DNA of 64,000 nt from assembly GCA_032629725.1 (NCBI GenBank), contig JAFEVB010000012.1, positions 1,302,001 through 1,366,000 of the forward strand. Direction: 5' to 3'. Both the position numbers and the translations under genes were made by a program. This stretch comes from Gremmenia infestans. Lineage: Eukaryota > Ascomycota > Leotiomycetes > Helotiales > Hamatocanthoscyphaceae. The first letter of the stretch is position 1. Every line of letters begins with the position of its first letter. Positions 1-11,419 of the stretch are shown here, one piece after another. The notes beneath the pieces are model-generated. The model searched no databases. It had not been told where the DNA came from and was given only the letters and a program-made list of their open reading frames with translations.

Positions 1-549
1 AGCACATTCGCTATGAGCCAATTAACACCCAGTACAGTTCTCATCGGTGATCAATTAACATACCTCTGATATAACGGTACAGCTGTAGAGACCACAGCGA
101 GGCCAAGACCGCACACAATACGACCGACAATCATCATAGCATAGGCACCTGGCTCTCTAGCACCAGCTTGCAAAGCAGCGCCAACCAAAGTAACAAAGAC
201 GCCAGTAAATGCCGCCCACCTTCTCCCAAGCCGGTCCGCGGCAGGGTGAGAAAGAAAAAGATAGCTTGTCCATGTCCCGAGGTAGTATATTGCTGTGATG
301 AGCCCAGTCTGTGAAGCATTCGGTTTGTGGAGTGCCTTTCTGAACCCTGGGTGGACATAGATTGTTGCGAGAATACCAATATTGTACCTAGGTGGTTGAC
401 ATGGGGTTAGTATCGCGGCTCAATTTCGAATGAGTAGGCATATGTCACCCCCACACAAATGATGCCAGAGCGAAAAATCCACACAATAGATGGAGGCGAA
501 AAGCAGCTCTCGATGGGACTAACGCGCCAACAACTGGAGCCACAGCCAT
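1..549 (-). CDS. MFS sugar (hexose-type) transporter, N-terminal part
   Basis: Partial gene leaving the left edge. Exons read 549-449, 387-64 and 10-<1, with 61- and 53-nt GT-AG introns and matching phases, giving about 145 residues. The protein starts with a hydrophobic helix; the motif WGYNIGIL spans the first splice junction. It continues through the sugar-porter signature DRLGRR (loop between helices 2 and 3) and then VPLYQSEC, the conserved end of helix 4 in fungal hexose transporters. The ATG at 549 is the first in frame and has a purine at -3. The family moves sugars by proton symport or facilitated diffusion at the plasma membrane. Substrate cannot be told from this half. Family call sure, exons nearly so. 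Confidence 0.85.
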
Positions 550-2028
550 TTCGGAAGGGACACGTCTATACAAATGACGCTCTGGGGAAAGTTGATTCCG
601 CAGTCTGCGAAGTATATCCATTTTTATTATTATGCCCCGCTATGCTGGTGTAACAGTACCGGAGCAAGTTCTCTTTTGTAATCAATCAAGCGATACTGGT
701 GATAGCTAATTCAAGCCCAACTTCGTTTTTGTATGGGCACAGTCACTTGAACCTGGTGATTTGTGGTTTTCTTGTGCAATTCGGAGGTTGCTGTTGCTAA
801 ACCCGTCCGAAACCGATACGAATGAAAGTCTGAGCTGGGGGTTTGGTGGTGGGAGAAAGCCTGCTATCAGCTGGAGCCCGTGGGGTAATGCAGCTTCAAA
901 AGCCAATGGAACTGGGATTCAGGCCCACATGACCAGGCGATACTCGTAGCTATTCGAAAACAGAAGTTGTGCAACCCCAAATAGTGGATTATACCCGCAC
1001 ATATCAGAGCAGTGGATCGCAAATATCGCGCAGAGAGACGCTATTGCTGCCTGGGACGGTCCGAGGCGTTCTTTTTCCCCGACGGCTTGCTCTTGCTCCA
1101 TACTAGTAGAAACGAGGGTCGGTTAAAGGACGTGAAACACTTTTTCTGACACTTGTAGAAATATCTAAATGTTGAAGTTGCTCTAAGCTTTGACCACTTC
1201 CTAAAGATAGAAAAGGGGGGTGTGGTGCGTGCTCAAGTGGATCTAAAACGTGATTGCCAGGACATCCCCGCCCCCTTTTCTGCAACCTCCACATGTCTTT
1301 CCTCCACTCTAAGTACTGTCTACATCTATTGTGACATGGAGTTCCAAGGTAGAACCTTATCCTCAGTGCTCCCATTCTACACTATCTATGCAAACATATG
1401 AGATTTTCATCTTTTAGTATGTTCTCACTTGCCGGTCATATATCCTCAAATTACTCAATCGCTTGCTAGGCATGAGTTACCTTTTATCAGCTTCTTGCAT
1501 TATATATGCTGCTCGAACAATTTCCTCTTCCGACGTTCAATGGTAAACAACTGATCTGAATAAGTGTAAGATGTATGGACGCAATATCTTTGAATGCGAA
1601 CACGCGTATAGTTGGTTTTTGAAGTGCTCTCCAGCCTCTAGATTCATCCCGTGCTTTCCTGTCCTGCTCACCTTTCCATATAACAGTCAGTCTTGTTTCT
1701 TAGCTCCCTTTAGTGGAGGCTCACTTGCTCACAGGTTCTGTGTTGTGCTCTTGAAGAAATTAAACTCGTGTGTATTCAAATTACTTGTCCCACCAATCCT
1801 TTATTAGGATGGAGGACCTTTTGATTTCAGTTCTTCGGACTATTGTTATCTATAAATTCCGTTTTTCTGGAATAGAATTCAATATTTCCAGGATGAGAGA
1901 TGAGAGATGAGAAACAAGAGAAGAAACCAACAGTCGTTCAAATCTTGTTAAGCACCCCGCTGTAACGCATCCATCAACTCCCACACTTCCCCTTTCCATT
2001 ACCACCCGCCCTCCCCTTCCACTCCACA
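550..2028. other. Mostly non-coding stretch with a minus-strand open relic
   Basis: On the minus strand, 1101-706 reads as one frame interrupted once, by TGA at about 920. It encodes a protein-like sequence with a hydrophobic segment (SLCAIFAIHCSDMCG) that I cannot assign to a family. It may be a decayed gene or chance. 1100-2028 holds only short open frames and pyrimidine-rich tracts. The sugar-transporter promoter must lie just right of 549. Confidence 0.3.
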
Positions 2029-2958
2029 CTACGTACGATCCGTCAAAACGTCTCTCACCCTCTTAATCTCCTCCCCACTCAACCCCACCACATCCCTAAC
2101 CCACCCCTCCGCGCCACCCCACTCCCCCTCCACCCTCCCGAGCAGGGCCAGCATACTCTCCGCCCTCGCCCCCACCATCCTCCTCGCCCTCTCCCTCGAT
2201 CCCCCAACCACCTCTTTAAACCTGGGATTCCCCAACAACCGCTCCACAACCGCATCCCGACTCCCCCGCAACCCAAGCTCGCTCAACGCATATTCCCGCG
2301 CCACGACCTCAGCGCTGACGCCGAGCAGAGAGAGCAGAATCCCGGTAAATACCCCGGAGCGGTTATTCCCCGTTGTGCAATGGATGAGGCACGGTTCTGG
2401 GGAGGGTGAGGCGAGGTGGAGGAGGATGGGACGGAAGGCCGGTATAGCGCCGCGGGAGAGGATTTCGAGGAATGCGGTTACGATGCCCTGTTTATAAATA
2501 TGATTATCAACTCATCGAGTAGATGTATTGAGTATAGTGGTTTTGTTTAAATGGGGGAAAGATGAAGGAAGTACTTCGGTTCCAGGGCTACAGTATTGCA
2601 TATACCTCATTCCAGCCTTCTCGGGCGTGTACTCGTCTTCGCCAAATACGGGGCACCATACACGGCTTATGCCTTCGATTTGTTTTATGCCACCGGCGCG
2701 GGATATTTGCGGCGTGCTGCGGAGGTCGAATATAGTGGTTATGTGGAGGGATTTCAGGTGGCTCGTGCCGGTGGGGGTGAGGGGAGTTAGGTCGGGGCCG
2801 CGGTAGAGGATACCGGCGCGGACTCTTGTGGACGCGGAAGATGAGGCAGGGGAGGGAGATGGAATTGGCCAGCCACCTATGTCGCGGAAGTTGGTGAGGC
2901 CGTCGATGGGGATAAAGGGGAGTTGGAGGGCTCTGGCTTCATCTGAATCTGAAGTCAT
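2029..2958 (-). CDS. Tyrosine phosphatase-like protein (Y_phosphatase3 / SIW14-like family)
   Basis: Two exons, 2958-2575 and 2487-2029, with an 87-nt GT-AG intron (GTACTT...ACAG), encode about 280 residues. The first exon carries GLTNFRDIGG and ILYRGPDLT, hallmark N-terminal motifs of fungal protein tyrosine phosphatases of the Y_phosphatase3 type. The splice restores YCSPGTEGIV, which matches the family. The active-site P-loop HCTTGNNRSG is intact, with catalytic Cys about 165 and Arg about 171 (C-x5-R). I chose the ATG at 2958, which directly precedes the conserved region; an in-frame ATG at 3051 would add 31 residues. Likely cytosolic, acting on phosphotyrosine or phosphoinositide/inositol-phosphate substrates; the exact substrate is unknown. 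Confidence 0.85.
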
Positions 2959-3403
2959 TTCCACTGACAAGACTTCAGGGCGAGGGTCCAAAGAAAAAAA
3001 AGGAGGGGAGAAAGGAAAACTATCGAGACGCAGTAAGACACCACAATGCAACCCTGTGTTCGCGGTGACACAATGCGGGTTGAAAAAGAAGAGATGACGA
3101 CCGACGATGTTTACTTTTTAGTGCGGGATGCCGGGTATATGCAACTATGAGGAATAAAGCCGCGGTAATCCGAGACTTTGGAACTAGAGTCTTGGATATG
3201 GGGTGGGACGAAATAAGAGAACCAGCTTGAGGGATAAATGTTCGGGATGCTCGAACAGACGAGAGAAAGTCGCGTTATTGGGAAGTCTTTTGCGTCTCAT
3301 AAAGCCTCAGAGAATACAGCACATGATATCCGATAAATAAACGCTCCAGCATTTAACCTGTAATCCCAGCAGTCGTATCCTTGTAGTTCCACTCAGCCCG
3401 CAA
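2959..3403. other. Intergenic spacer upstream of the phosphatase gene
   Basis: It lies between the phosphatase start and the stop of the peptidase gene on the same strand. It should hold the phosphatase promoter and the peptidase 3' end. A purine-rich tract is seen near 2990-3030; no other element is recognised. Confidence 0.5.
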
Positions 3404-5033
3404 CTAAGCCAAAGCACCCATGGGATCCCATAGATTCAAGATCTTAGGCTCCGTCCTCAAGATATCCCTCACACTCTTGTCCACGAATCTAGGTTCTACG
3501 ACAGCTTGGTATACGAACTCATCCATCCACTTATCGCTCATCACAAACCAGCCATCGGTTCCAGCACCTTCTCCCCAGCTGTTCTGCACTCTCCATCTAA
3601 CACTGTTTCCTTGCTCATCCAAATGCACTGCAGTAAGGACCATGGCGTGAGTCATGGCACTTTCACCAGTCATCAATCGCTGAGCTTTTGACATGCCAAG
3701 TCTGACATTGAAGCCAAGTTCGTAGTCAATGAGAGCAGTGTCCATGATACCAGAGCTCGAGTTGCTGTACTTTCCAACATCAGAGCCGAAGAATATGGGA
3801 AGACCAGCTTGCAACATCTTGATACAAGCAGTTTTCAGGACATCCATGGAGACGTTGACATATGTGATGCCACGACCTCCAACAATGTTTCCGAGTCTGT
3901 TCACAGAAAGAAGGGTATTGTATTCGTTTCTTGGATCGTTGACAAGGGAGAACATGCCGGAAACCTTGGAGTTGGTAATTCGGACTGACTTGGGAGAATC
4001 GAGTTCCTTTGCAAATGCTAGAGGGGTAGTCTTCAATTCATGTGTTGCACCATCCTTATCCAAGTAGTTCCATGTGAACTCGGTTGTTGGGGCCGGTGGT
4101 GGGCCTAGAGTAAGAGTGAGGATAAGATGGATTTCGCGCATCATCTTCTCTTTGGTAACAGTAATATCCCGGCTCGACTTTGTGCCAGAGGTTGCCAAAG
4201 CTCTGAGCTTAAGTCCATCTTCGCGGAGTTTGGTAGTGATCAACTGGTTGATAGCTCCTGAAGATTGGGCATTGAAGCTGTCTGGATATAATACTTGTGG
4301 CGCAAGACCGTACTTGTTGACTAAATTGTATACCATATCCCATTGTCCGCCATCAGAAACGGGTTGAGAAAGTAAAGTTTGAACGAGTCGACTGTCCAGA
4401 TCTTCGTCCACGGTGTCGCAAATCTGCTCGAGGAAGAAGTTCGCCTTCTCAAGCTTATCGTAGAAGAAGAGGTATGCCTGGGAGAGCTCAAATTTGTCGA
4501 GATTGTGACGCTTCATGAGAGCGACTCGAAAAACGTTGGTTGATGCTATAGATTGTTAGGGAGAGCCTTGCATTTGTTTAGGAGTTGGGATGTACCAAAT
4601 AGCCAGCATCGACCCGAAGATCTCTGGTTTGTGATAGGAGCCCCTTCGAATGGAATCTTGACAGAGAAGATCTGTTGGTCTTTGATGGTCGTTGATCGGG
4701 ATGTGAGGACTGTCTTGGGATCTGCAGAGCTCAGAGCTGAGAGTGCGAGTCTGATAGTTGTTAGTCGTCTGGTTAGACCCGGTGCATCTTGGAATGAAGG
4801 ACTGACCGGTTCTTGGGATCTTGCATAAGCTCACTCTCCCACTCTCCAACATCAGAGATGCTCAGGGTCGTCCAAGGAGCCCTGAACTGCGAGTTTTGTG
4901 CTGGATGTGCAACATCTTTCTCTCCAACTTGTATGTATTCGTTATCAGCTTGATCCTTGAGCTCCAGAGCTCGAAGACGCTCGATAACGAGTTTCTCGTT
5001 GGAGATAGGTTGTTTGGATTGATATGCGCCCAT
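3404..5033 (-). CDS. LAP3: Bleomycin hydrolase-type cysteine aminopeptidase (peptidase C1B)
   Basis: Three exons, 5033-4807, 4750-4596 and 4545-3404, encode 507 residues with all phases agreeing. This peptidase family forms a homohexameric barrel that trims peptides and hydrolyses bleomycin and homocysteine thiolactone. The triad is complete: Cys about 124 in SSGRCWLF (split from the next exon by an intron right after the motif), His about 427 in MTHAMVL, and Asn about 449 in QNSWGEG. The C-terminus ends in Ala, as in the yeast enzyme, where the tail sits in the active site. The N-terminus MGAYQSK fits an N-myristoylation consensus (Gly2, Ser6). The length is slightly above the usual 450-490. 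Confidence 0.95.
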
Positions 5034-6131
5034 ATTGGATTGTAATAAATAGTCTGCTGGGATAAGAGGGGCTGAACTTGAAATGTAGATGTCTTTGTAG
5101 AAGGGGAAAAGGAAGAGGAATGGAGTGAAGGGTGGTAATGTTGTGATTGGGGATCCTTATCGCGGGGTCAGATCATGGGTGAGACACGGCACCACGGACA
5201 CGTCCTTCCGGAATAGTGGTCTTGGCAGAAGAGGAAGCTCTGATCCACTTTCACCTTTCTATACTTTTCACAAAAATATAGAGGAAGGAAACTATTTTCT
5301 TCGAATCGTACTGCGATAGTTTCTATGCCTTTGGCCTGTGAAGGTGTCCAGGAGCCCGCGGGATCGTTGACAGCAGCCTCCAGTGAACAGGTCACCAGCG
5401 AGAGTGTCGGCCTCTCTCCCGGGACACTGGATCAAGGCGCCGGCAAGGAAGCTGTGTTGGAATGGATGGAGAAGGGCTCAAAGGCATCTGAAACCATTCG
5501 GGGCGAAGAAGCGGAGGAAAGCGAAGAAGAGACAGAGGTCTAGAGAACGATAATCACACTGGGGACACGAAAGGACCTAAGTATAACGATGTCGATTCTA
5601 GGTACTCTAGCCTTCCTGATGTTTGCTATATAATTAACTCCCACGTCGCGATGTTAAATCTTTGTGGCCTCAAGATATTGGTCACTCGCTACCATTTCCG
5701 GTACAGCTAGACGGAGTGATGGTTTTGCCAGAATGGGGTTCTTCAGATTCAAGAAGGCAAAATCTTATGAACCACATTGTTCTCGAGCCACTGGTCCAGA
5801 AGCCCATCATACCCCACACAGACAAGGATCCTTGGAATCCCGACGTAGACAAGACGTCTACCTCTTGGACTTGAGTCGAGACAAACACTATGAAATCAGA
5901 AAAAGAACCAATACATTTTTGATTGATATAAGGGATGGCGATAAATCTGATTAGACATAACGGTGGTTGGAATTGTAAGGAACAAGATACCAGGGAAATA
6001 GGTGATGTCATCTGCCCCGCGCTAGCTTCACTAAGCAAACCAGTCTTGATCTCCCTTTCTGTCTTCACTCCATACAAACACCATTCTACTCCTCTACACG
6101 CCAGCACACAACTAGCAATAAACACAGAACC
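5034..6131. other. Divergent promoter region with one doubtful small ORF
   Basis: It separates the minus-strand peptidase from the plus-strand membrane-protein gene, so both promoters lie here. A 72-codon ORF at 5325-5543 (plus) encodes an acidic, Ser/Glu-rich peptide ending in EEAEESEEETEV. It has no recognisable domain and could be a small gene, a relic exon or chance. The rest shows nothing I can name. Confidence 0.35.
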
Positions 6132-6656
6132 ATGTCTCCCTCCAGAGGCCCCCCCACAGAGCCAATTGCCCCTCCATCACCGAGCGTCGACACAGACACC
6201 AAAGCGAACCTCCGCTCCTCCTCCGCCCTCGCCTCCGCGAAACGAAACATCCACTTCCTCTTCTCCCCCAACTCGCCTTCCTCTCCCCGACCCGCGCACC
6301 TACGCACACGCGCCCTGCTGCGCTCCCTGCGCTATATTGGCATATTTGTCTTCTGGCGCGTGGTCCGGTATGCGCGGTACGCACTGGTGGGGTCTCTTGT
6401 AGCGGCTGTGGGCGCGTCTGCGTTTGGGGGTGCAATAAGTGGTGCGGCGTTTTTGCTGGCGCCACCGACGCTGTTGACGAGTGTGGGGATTGGGCTGGTT
6501 TGGGCTGCTGGGAAGTGGGGATTTAGGCGGATGAGGAGGGGGGAGGGTGAGGGCGAGAGGGGGGAGGTAGGGGATAGGGATAGGAAGGGGGGTGGTGGGG
6601 TGGATGTGGATGGGCAATGGAGGGATGTGCAGGGGCCGCGAGCTGTTCCTTGGTAG
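6132..6656 (+). CDS. Small fungal membrane protein, function unknown
   Basis: Single-exon gene of 174 residues. Residues 1-60 are Pro/Ser-rich and probably disordered. A basic stretch is followed by two hydrophobic segments at about 70-110 and 112-130, rich in Ala, Gly and Leu and fit to span a membrane as a hairpin. The tail is Arg/Gly-rich and hydrophilic. I do not recognise a named family. The ATG at 6132 follows a Ser/Thr/Pro-coding-like leader in another frame and is the first in frame. Codon use is strongly GC-biased compared with the flanks, which supports real coding. Confidence 0.6.
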   Translation: MSPSRGPPTEPIAPPSPSVDTDTKANLRSSSALASAKRNIHFLFSPNSPSSPRPAHLRTRALLRSLRYIGIFVFWRVVRYARYALVGSLVAAVGASAFGGAISGAAFLLAPPTLLTSVGIGLVWAAGKWGFRRMRRGEGEGERGEVGDRDRKGGGGVDVDGQWRDVQGPRAVPW

Positions 6657-7837
6657 GGGAGGGGGTTCTAGATATAAATTTAAAGGGATCGAATGATACT
6701 TGATAGGTTTAGGGTCGGTTTTGCCTCTGTAGTAATATGCTTTGAGAATGCCTCGATTCTTGTCATTCCCCTACCAGTTGACAGAAATGTCTCTTGTAGT
6801 CCGCTATTATGTCTATGCGTAACAGACAGTTAGTGTGAAGTTCTAGAAAAGTATGCCTCTTTATAAGTAGGACGTTTTGGAGCAAGATTAAACGATATGC
6901 TGAAGCTTCTGATTGCCTAATATATAATAGTATAGTGCAAATTATAATATAATACCTTAATGAGCACAGAAATCCGGTCCGAGTAGTCGATTGAGATGTA
7001 ATGCTTCTTTAACAAACATTTTCCTTTTGAATTTCTTCGTCTTCCTTTTCTAAGATGTCCTATTTACTGGAAATTAACTCGGACAAGCCGTTCATGGAAA
7101 AGATCCTCCTCAGAAAAGTCCTCCACTCACGGGCTTTCCCTAGCTCGTCCAAATCTATTCTCTGCATCCTTCGAGCATCCTATAATAACTTTACAAGATT
7201 TTGTTTTTTCCAATAAGGTACCTAGGTCGTTGGTAAGTAACTACTATAAGTTGATAACCATCATGTCATCTTGTGTATCATTTTCTTGCTTAAGTTTCCA
7301 GGTGGTTGGTTGATCGACGTATTGTTCGTATTTAGCCTGTGGGCGCCGGTGGCTGGGCATACGGGGTAAGGAGCAGGGGATGCCTGTTTCGGCGTCCCCA
7401 TCTTTAGGTCATAACAGCGCATCTCCCGGGATCGTGGCATGTCCCGACTGCCGCTCGGGGATTAAATGGATCCTATCCAACAAGCTCCGAGCTTACTTAG
7501 GTAAACAAAATCATATATGCGAATCAAAAGTCCAGGATGGCCTTTGGCCAATAACTATACGTTTCACATAAAGATATTCGTAATACCGGTAGAGGCGGCT
7601 GAGCATTGATGACGGTCATTTCATCGCCAGCTAAACCCAGTCATTTGGTGGGTTCCCCAACCTCGCTCCAATTCACACTTGCTCTATATATATGAATCCC
7701 ACAACGAGCTTTGAAATTCAACCAAGCTGCCTTACAACCACAACCACATCTTTCAAGTTACAAATCAATAATATTCGCCTACTACAACAATCCACAATAA
7801 ACCTCAACCTCTCTAGTCAACCACCCAATCACCCACA
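6657..7837. other. AT-rich intergenic region
   Basis: No gene is seen. AT-rich tracts occur around 6900-6960, and a TACCTAGGT palindrome half-site occurs near 7219-7228. The right end holds the promoter of the secreted-protein gene. Confidence 0.5.
7685..7693 (+). promoter_or_regulatory. TATA-box candidate of the secreted-protein gene
   Basis: TATATATAT lies about 145 bp before the ATG at 7838. It is followed by a C/A-rich leader without guanines over long stretches, as is common in highly expressed fungal genes. The inferred start of transcription is about 7715-7730. Confidence 0.5.
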
Positions 7838-8319
7838 ATGCATTCTACAACCATTTTTGCCTCTCTCCTCGCCATCGTCAGTCTCGCAGCCTCATCACCA
7901 ATACAGCCCCGCAACACCACCACCTACAGCGTCGGCCTAACTAGTAAGCCTCTCCTCTCTTCTCCTGTCCTCTACTCAAACCCAATTTATAAAACATCAT
8001 CACTAACCCCCAACCCACAGTCACAACCTCAGCCGGTCTAAACTGGCGAAACCCTACCACCGTCCCCGTCACCGCAACCCTAAATGAACTTACGCTCCTC
8101 AACGCCGGCCAAGCGCTTTCCGCATCATCCATCGCCTTCTCCAACTCGACGTCCACCCCCACCATCGATATCAATAGCGTGCAATGTCGGGCGTACAAGG
8201 ATGCAGCGGGTGTGCAGCCGGGGAGCGCGCCGTTCAATGCGACGGAGCCGGCGCTCTTGAGTACGAATTTGGTGGATGTTAGCTCGGTGTTGTGTTATGT
8301 TGTTACGGCGGATGAGTAA
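7838..8319 (+). CDS. Small secreted protein with signal peptide
   Basis: Two exons, 7838-7943 and 8021-8319, joined by a 77-nt GT-AG intron, encode 134 residues. Residues 1-19 form a classical signal peptide (hydrophobic core FASLLAIVSLAASS). The mature part contains several Asn-X-Thr/Ser sites and exactly two cysteines (VQCRAY and VLCYVV), which suggests a single disulfide. No catalytic motif is visible and I cannot assign a family. It could be a cell-surface or secreted protein; an effector role would be speculation. A clear TATA box precedes it, which suggests strong regulated expression. Confidence 0.75.
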
Positions 8320-9583
8320 TTAGTGAGTGGGTGGGTGGTGGAGAGTTGGGGTAATGGGATACGGGTATGGGTATGGGTATTAGATGGCTGGGTTGGGAGG
8401 GATTCGATGCATAGAACGGTGTTCTGCTTTAAGGGATGATGGTAATGGGTAATGAGCCTGATATAATAGAACGGGAACGAGTGCGGTAGCTGCTGCATAG
8501 AGCGGGGTATAATTACTGGTCTTCACTAAAGGCGCTTAGGATATATGGATAGATAAACCTGGGCATATAGATACTCACGATAATCATGATTGCGATCGTT
8601 TTTCAAAACCACAAGTAATTTTTTAAGTGAGGGGGTTCTGATATATTCACAGTAGAGCTTCAAACAGCGTGCACGCCTATAAAGTACTAATTCAATGTAC
8701 AAGCTTCCGTTGCTTCCCTTTCTTTACTCGATTCAGGCCGCAAAGCTTCTTCTTTTTTATATATTCTAGACTGCCGCAAAACACTATAGAGCTACGTAAC
8801 GCTTGCTTTTATGTTGTAAGAGAATACGGAGCAAGGCTGTCTATCTATTATTGGGTTGTGGTTAGCAGTGAGAATCTACCGAGTGGGGAATCCTTGGTAC
8901 CTATCTAAGCTTATACATTTTGCCCCCTTTTGCTCGCTACGGGTATTTCACACCAATGATACAATTATGTTTAAGCGAGATTTGACGAATCTGAAATGTT
9001 TATTTATGGAATAGCTACTTAGTCTATTAGGGAATAGTACTAAGCAAACTTTCATTAGTATGGTCTATTCATATTCGCTATAATTAAAGCTTCTAGGCGG
9101 GAGACCTTTATAAAGATTAGACTGCTTAGAGTGTTAGTCAATTGATAAAGGAGAATGAACTAATAATAATGCAGTCAACCAAACTATTCACGTTACTTTA
9201 GGTGAAATCTTACTTAGGTAGAGAGAGAAATTTCAGCTTCAAAGTCGAGGTAAGAACCCCTCGGCGGCTATAAGGCGGTCCTAGCCAACGTGGCCCTGAG
9301 ATCTCTACGGTTTGTGCATACCGTACTTAGCTTTATATCCTTCACGACATTTGTCACCACCGTGCTCCGTAAATATAATATACATACCCCGTCATCTATT
9401 GAAAGACCAGAATCAATGTCTCGCCCAGTCTAATCAATGCTCTCTTGGGGCTCGACATGGAGGGGCGCCAGCCCATTTGTCATCCGCATCCGACGTCTCA
9501 TCACAAGCGAATCTTCACCTCCACCAATCCGCCGCATCGACTCTTCCCCCACTCACGTGCATTTCTCTCCTCGTTCTCACAAC
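8320..9583. other. Intergenic, AT-rich, no gene seen
   Basis: 8330-8470 has GT-rich, short-period sequence (GGGTAT repeats near 8361). 8930-9230 is AT-rich with many stops in all frames. The last 250 bp form the leader of the HET gene; an open frame extends upstream to 9437, but the better start is at 9584. Confidence 0.5.
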
Positions 9584-11419
9584 ATGAAGAAGACCTCAAG
9601 GAAAAGCACTTTCAACACCGATGTCGACACACATAAATACACCTACAAGCCTCTTAGCAGAGCCCAAGACTCCATCCGTCTCCTGCGGCTGAAACCCGCT
9701 CAAAATCCCAACTCGCTTATCCACCTCTCGCTCTTCCACACCAGCCTCTCCCAGGCGCCACCGTACGTGGCGCTCTCATACTGCTGGGGCGAACGAGCCG
9801 GAATCCAGCGGGTATATCTTGAGAACGAGCTCATTACCGTAACGCCGAATCTCAAGCAGGCGCTGCAGCGTCTCCGTCCTCCTTCAGGAGAAGATCTGGT
9901 TCTGTGGGTTGATGCAATATGCATCAACCAATCAAATATCCCCGAACGGAGTATCCAGATTTCGAATATGAGAAGCATTTATAAGAGTGCTGAGAGCGTA
10001 GCTGTGTGGCTGGGACTGGAGAATCACAAGAGCTCTGAGGCGATTCAGTTTGCACGTGATCTAGCTGCTTGTGACGAGGGGGCGGCCAGTGCTCTTGTGC
10101 GAGATCCAGCTCGTAAGGAACATCTAGAGGCTCTTGTGACGTTATTTCGGAGACAGTATTGGTGGCGGATTTGGGTTATACAGGAAGTTTCGTGTGGGAG
10201 GAGCACGACGGTTTATTGTGGTGCTGATGCTATTGAGTGGAGACAGTTGAATAGTGTCTGTGATATTTTCAAAAAGGAAGAAGGACACCTTCGGGACTTT
10301 TTTTACAATAAGCCTTCGTTCTGGCTGACGCTTATTCGAGGGGGCCCGCGAAGTTTGCAACTATCACGATATTCGTCGGATCTGGTTGCGCCGCCACTCT
10401 TGGAGCTATTACTCTCGCACAAGAGTAAGAAATCTACGGACCCAAAGGACAAAGTGTATGCTTTGATAGGGATATGCAGCTCTCGCGATACGTTTGGTGC
10501 TCTAGATTATTCCCTCTCTATGCGCGACGTCTATACACACACAGCGCGGCATATCATATCTACATCTAGGAAACTCGACGTGATCTGCGTAAAGCAGCGT
10601 GATGTTTCACGATTCGATCTTCCATCATGGGCTCCAGATTGGACAAGACCGCCTGCGAACAGCGGCTCCTCGGTCGTTGGCTTACAACATCATGAGCCCG
10701 AGTTCGCAGCAGCTGGGAACAGTCTCGCACAGTTCGAATTCCCCAACGACGGATACGTTTTGAAAGCCGCAGGTTTCGTCATAAGTACCATTGCTATTAT
10801 TGGCATGCCGTTTAAGCAGAAAGTACATCCAAGGTTCATTGAGCCCGCTTTGCACGCTTTTCACGACTGGTGGAATTTGTTCGCATCCGCGCTCCCCGAG
10901 TCCAGTTCTCTTCCTGCACAAGCAGCGTTTGCCCGTACCATATCATGCGGGAACTGGATGTTTGAAGATGAAGGGGTGTATGAAAACAAGTTACGAGCTA
11001 TTTTTGAGCTTTCGGGAAGCATTTTGGCAGATGAAGATATGCTGCCGATGGATACACCGCCGATTCCATCGCTTTCTGGTTCAATGACCTCTTTGATGAG
11101 CGAGAATGAGATTGAGGAGTTTGATGATGCGAGAAGTGATAAAGAACAGCGGGCAGTGATTATCAATGCATCTATTACCATGAATCGCAGGCGTCTGTTT
11201 ATATCGCAGACTAATGGTATTGGCCTATGCCCGTGGAACGCTGCTGTAGGGGACGTTATTTGCGTTTTGCTTGGGTGTAGATTCCCCGTAATTTTGAGAC
11301 CGGTCGAGGGGAAGTATCATTTGATGGGAGAGGCCTACGTTGATGGTCTTATGAATGGAGAGGCCATAGCTTTGCTGGACAAGGGTAGATACAAGTTAGA
11401 GGAATTTGAAATACACTAA
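9584..11419 (+). CDS. HET-domain protein (heterokaryon incompatibility type)
   Basis: Single-exon gene of 611 residues. The HET domain begins near residue 60 with YVALSYCWG. It continues with LWVDAICINQ near 107 and then the ERSIQISNM...IYKSAESVAVWLG block; these three blocks define the family (PF06985). The C-terminal third carries the usual companion region, NGIGLCPWNAAVGDVICVLL...GEAYVDGLMNGEA, so the protein looks full length. HET proteins mediate non-self recognition and regulated cell death when incompatible hyphae fuse. No NACHT, WD or ankyrin partner domain is attached. An in-frame ATG at 9437 would add 49 residues of low-complexity leader; I prefer 9584. The partner locus is unknown. 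Confidence 0.88.
   Translation: MKKTSRKSTFNTDVDTHKYTYKPLSRAQDSIRLLRLKPAQNPNSLIHLSLFHTSLSQAPPYVALSYCWGERAGIQRVYLENELITVTPNLKQALQRLRPPSGEDLVLWVDAICINQSNIPERSIQISNMRSIYKSAESVAVWLGLENHKSSEAIQFARDLAACDEGAASALVRDPARKEHLEALVTLFRRQYWWRIWVIQEVSCGRSTTVYCGADAIEWRQLNSVCDIFKKEEGHLRDFFYNKPSFWLTLIRGGPRSLQLSRYSSDLVAPPLLELLLSHKSKKSTDPKDKVYALIGICSSRDTFGALDYSLSMRDVYTHTARHIISTSRKLDVICVKQRDVSRFDLPSWAPDWTRPPANSGSSVVGLQHHEPEFAAAGNSLAQFEFPNDGYVLKAAGFVISTIAIIGMPFKQKVHPRFIEPALHAFHDWWNLFASALPESSSLPAQAAFARTISCGNWMFEDEGVYENKLRAIFELSGSILADEDMLPMDTPPIPSLSGSMTSLMSENEIEEFDDARSDKEQRAVIINASITMNRRRLFISQTNGIGLCPWNAAVGDVICVLLGCRFPVILRPVEGKYHLMGEAYVDGLMNGEAIALLDKGRYKLEEFEIH

Noticed and set aside
1571..1807. 78-codon ORF (plus)
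   Set aside because: It shows no motif and lies in AT-rich non-coding DNA; likely chance.
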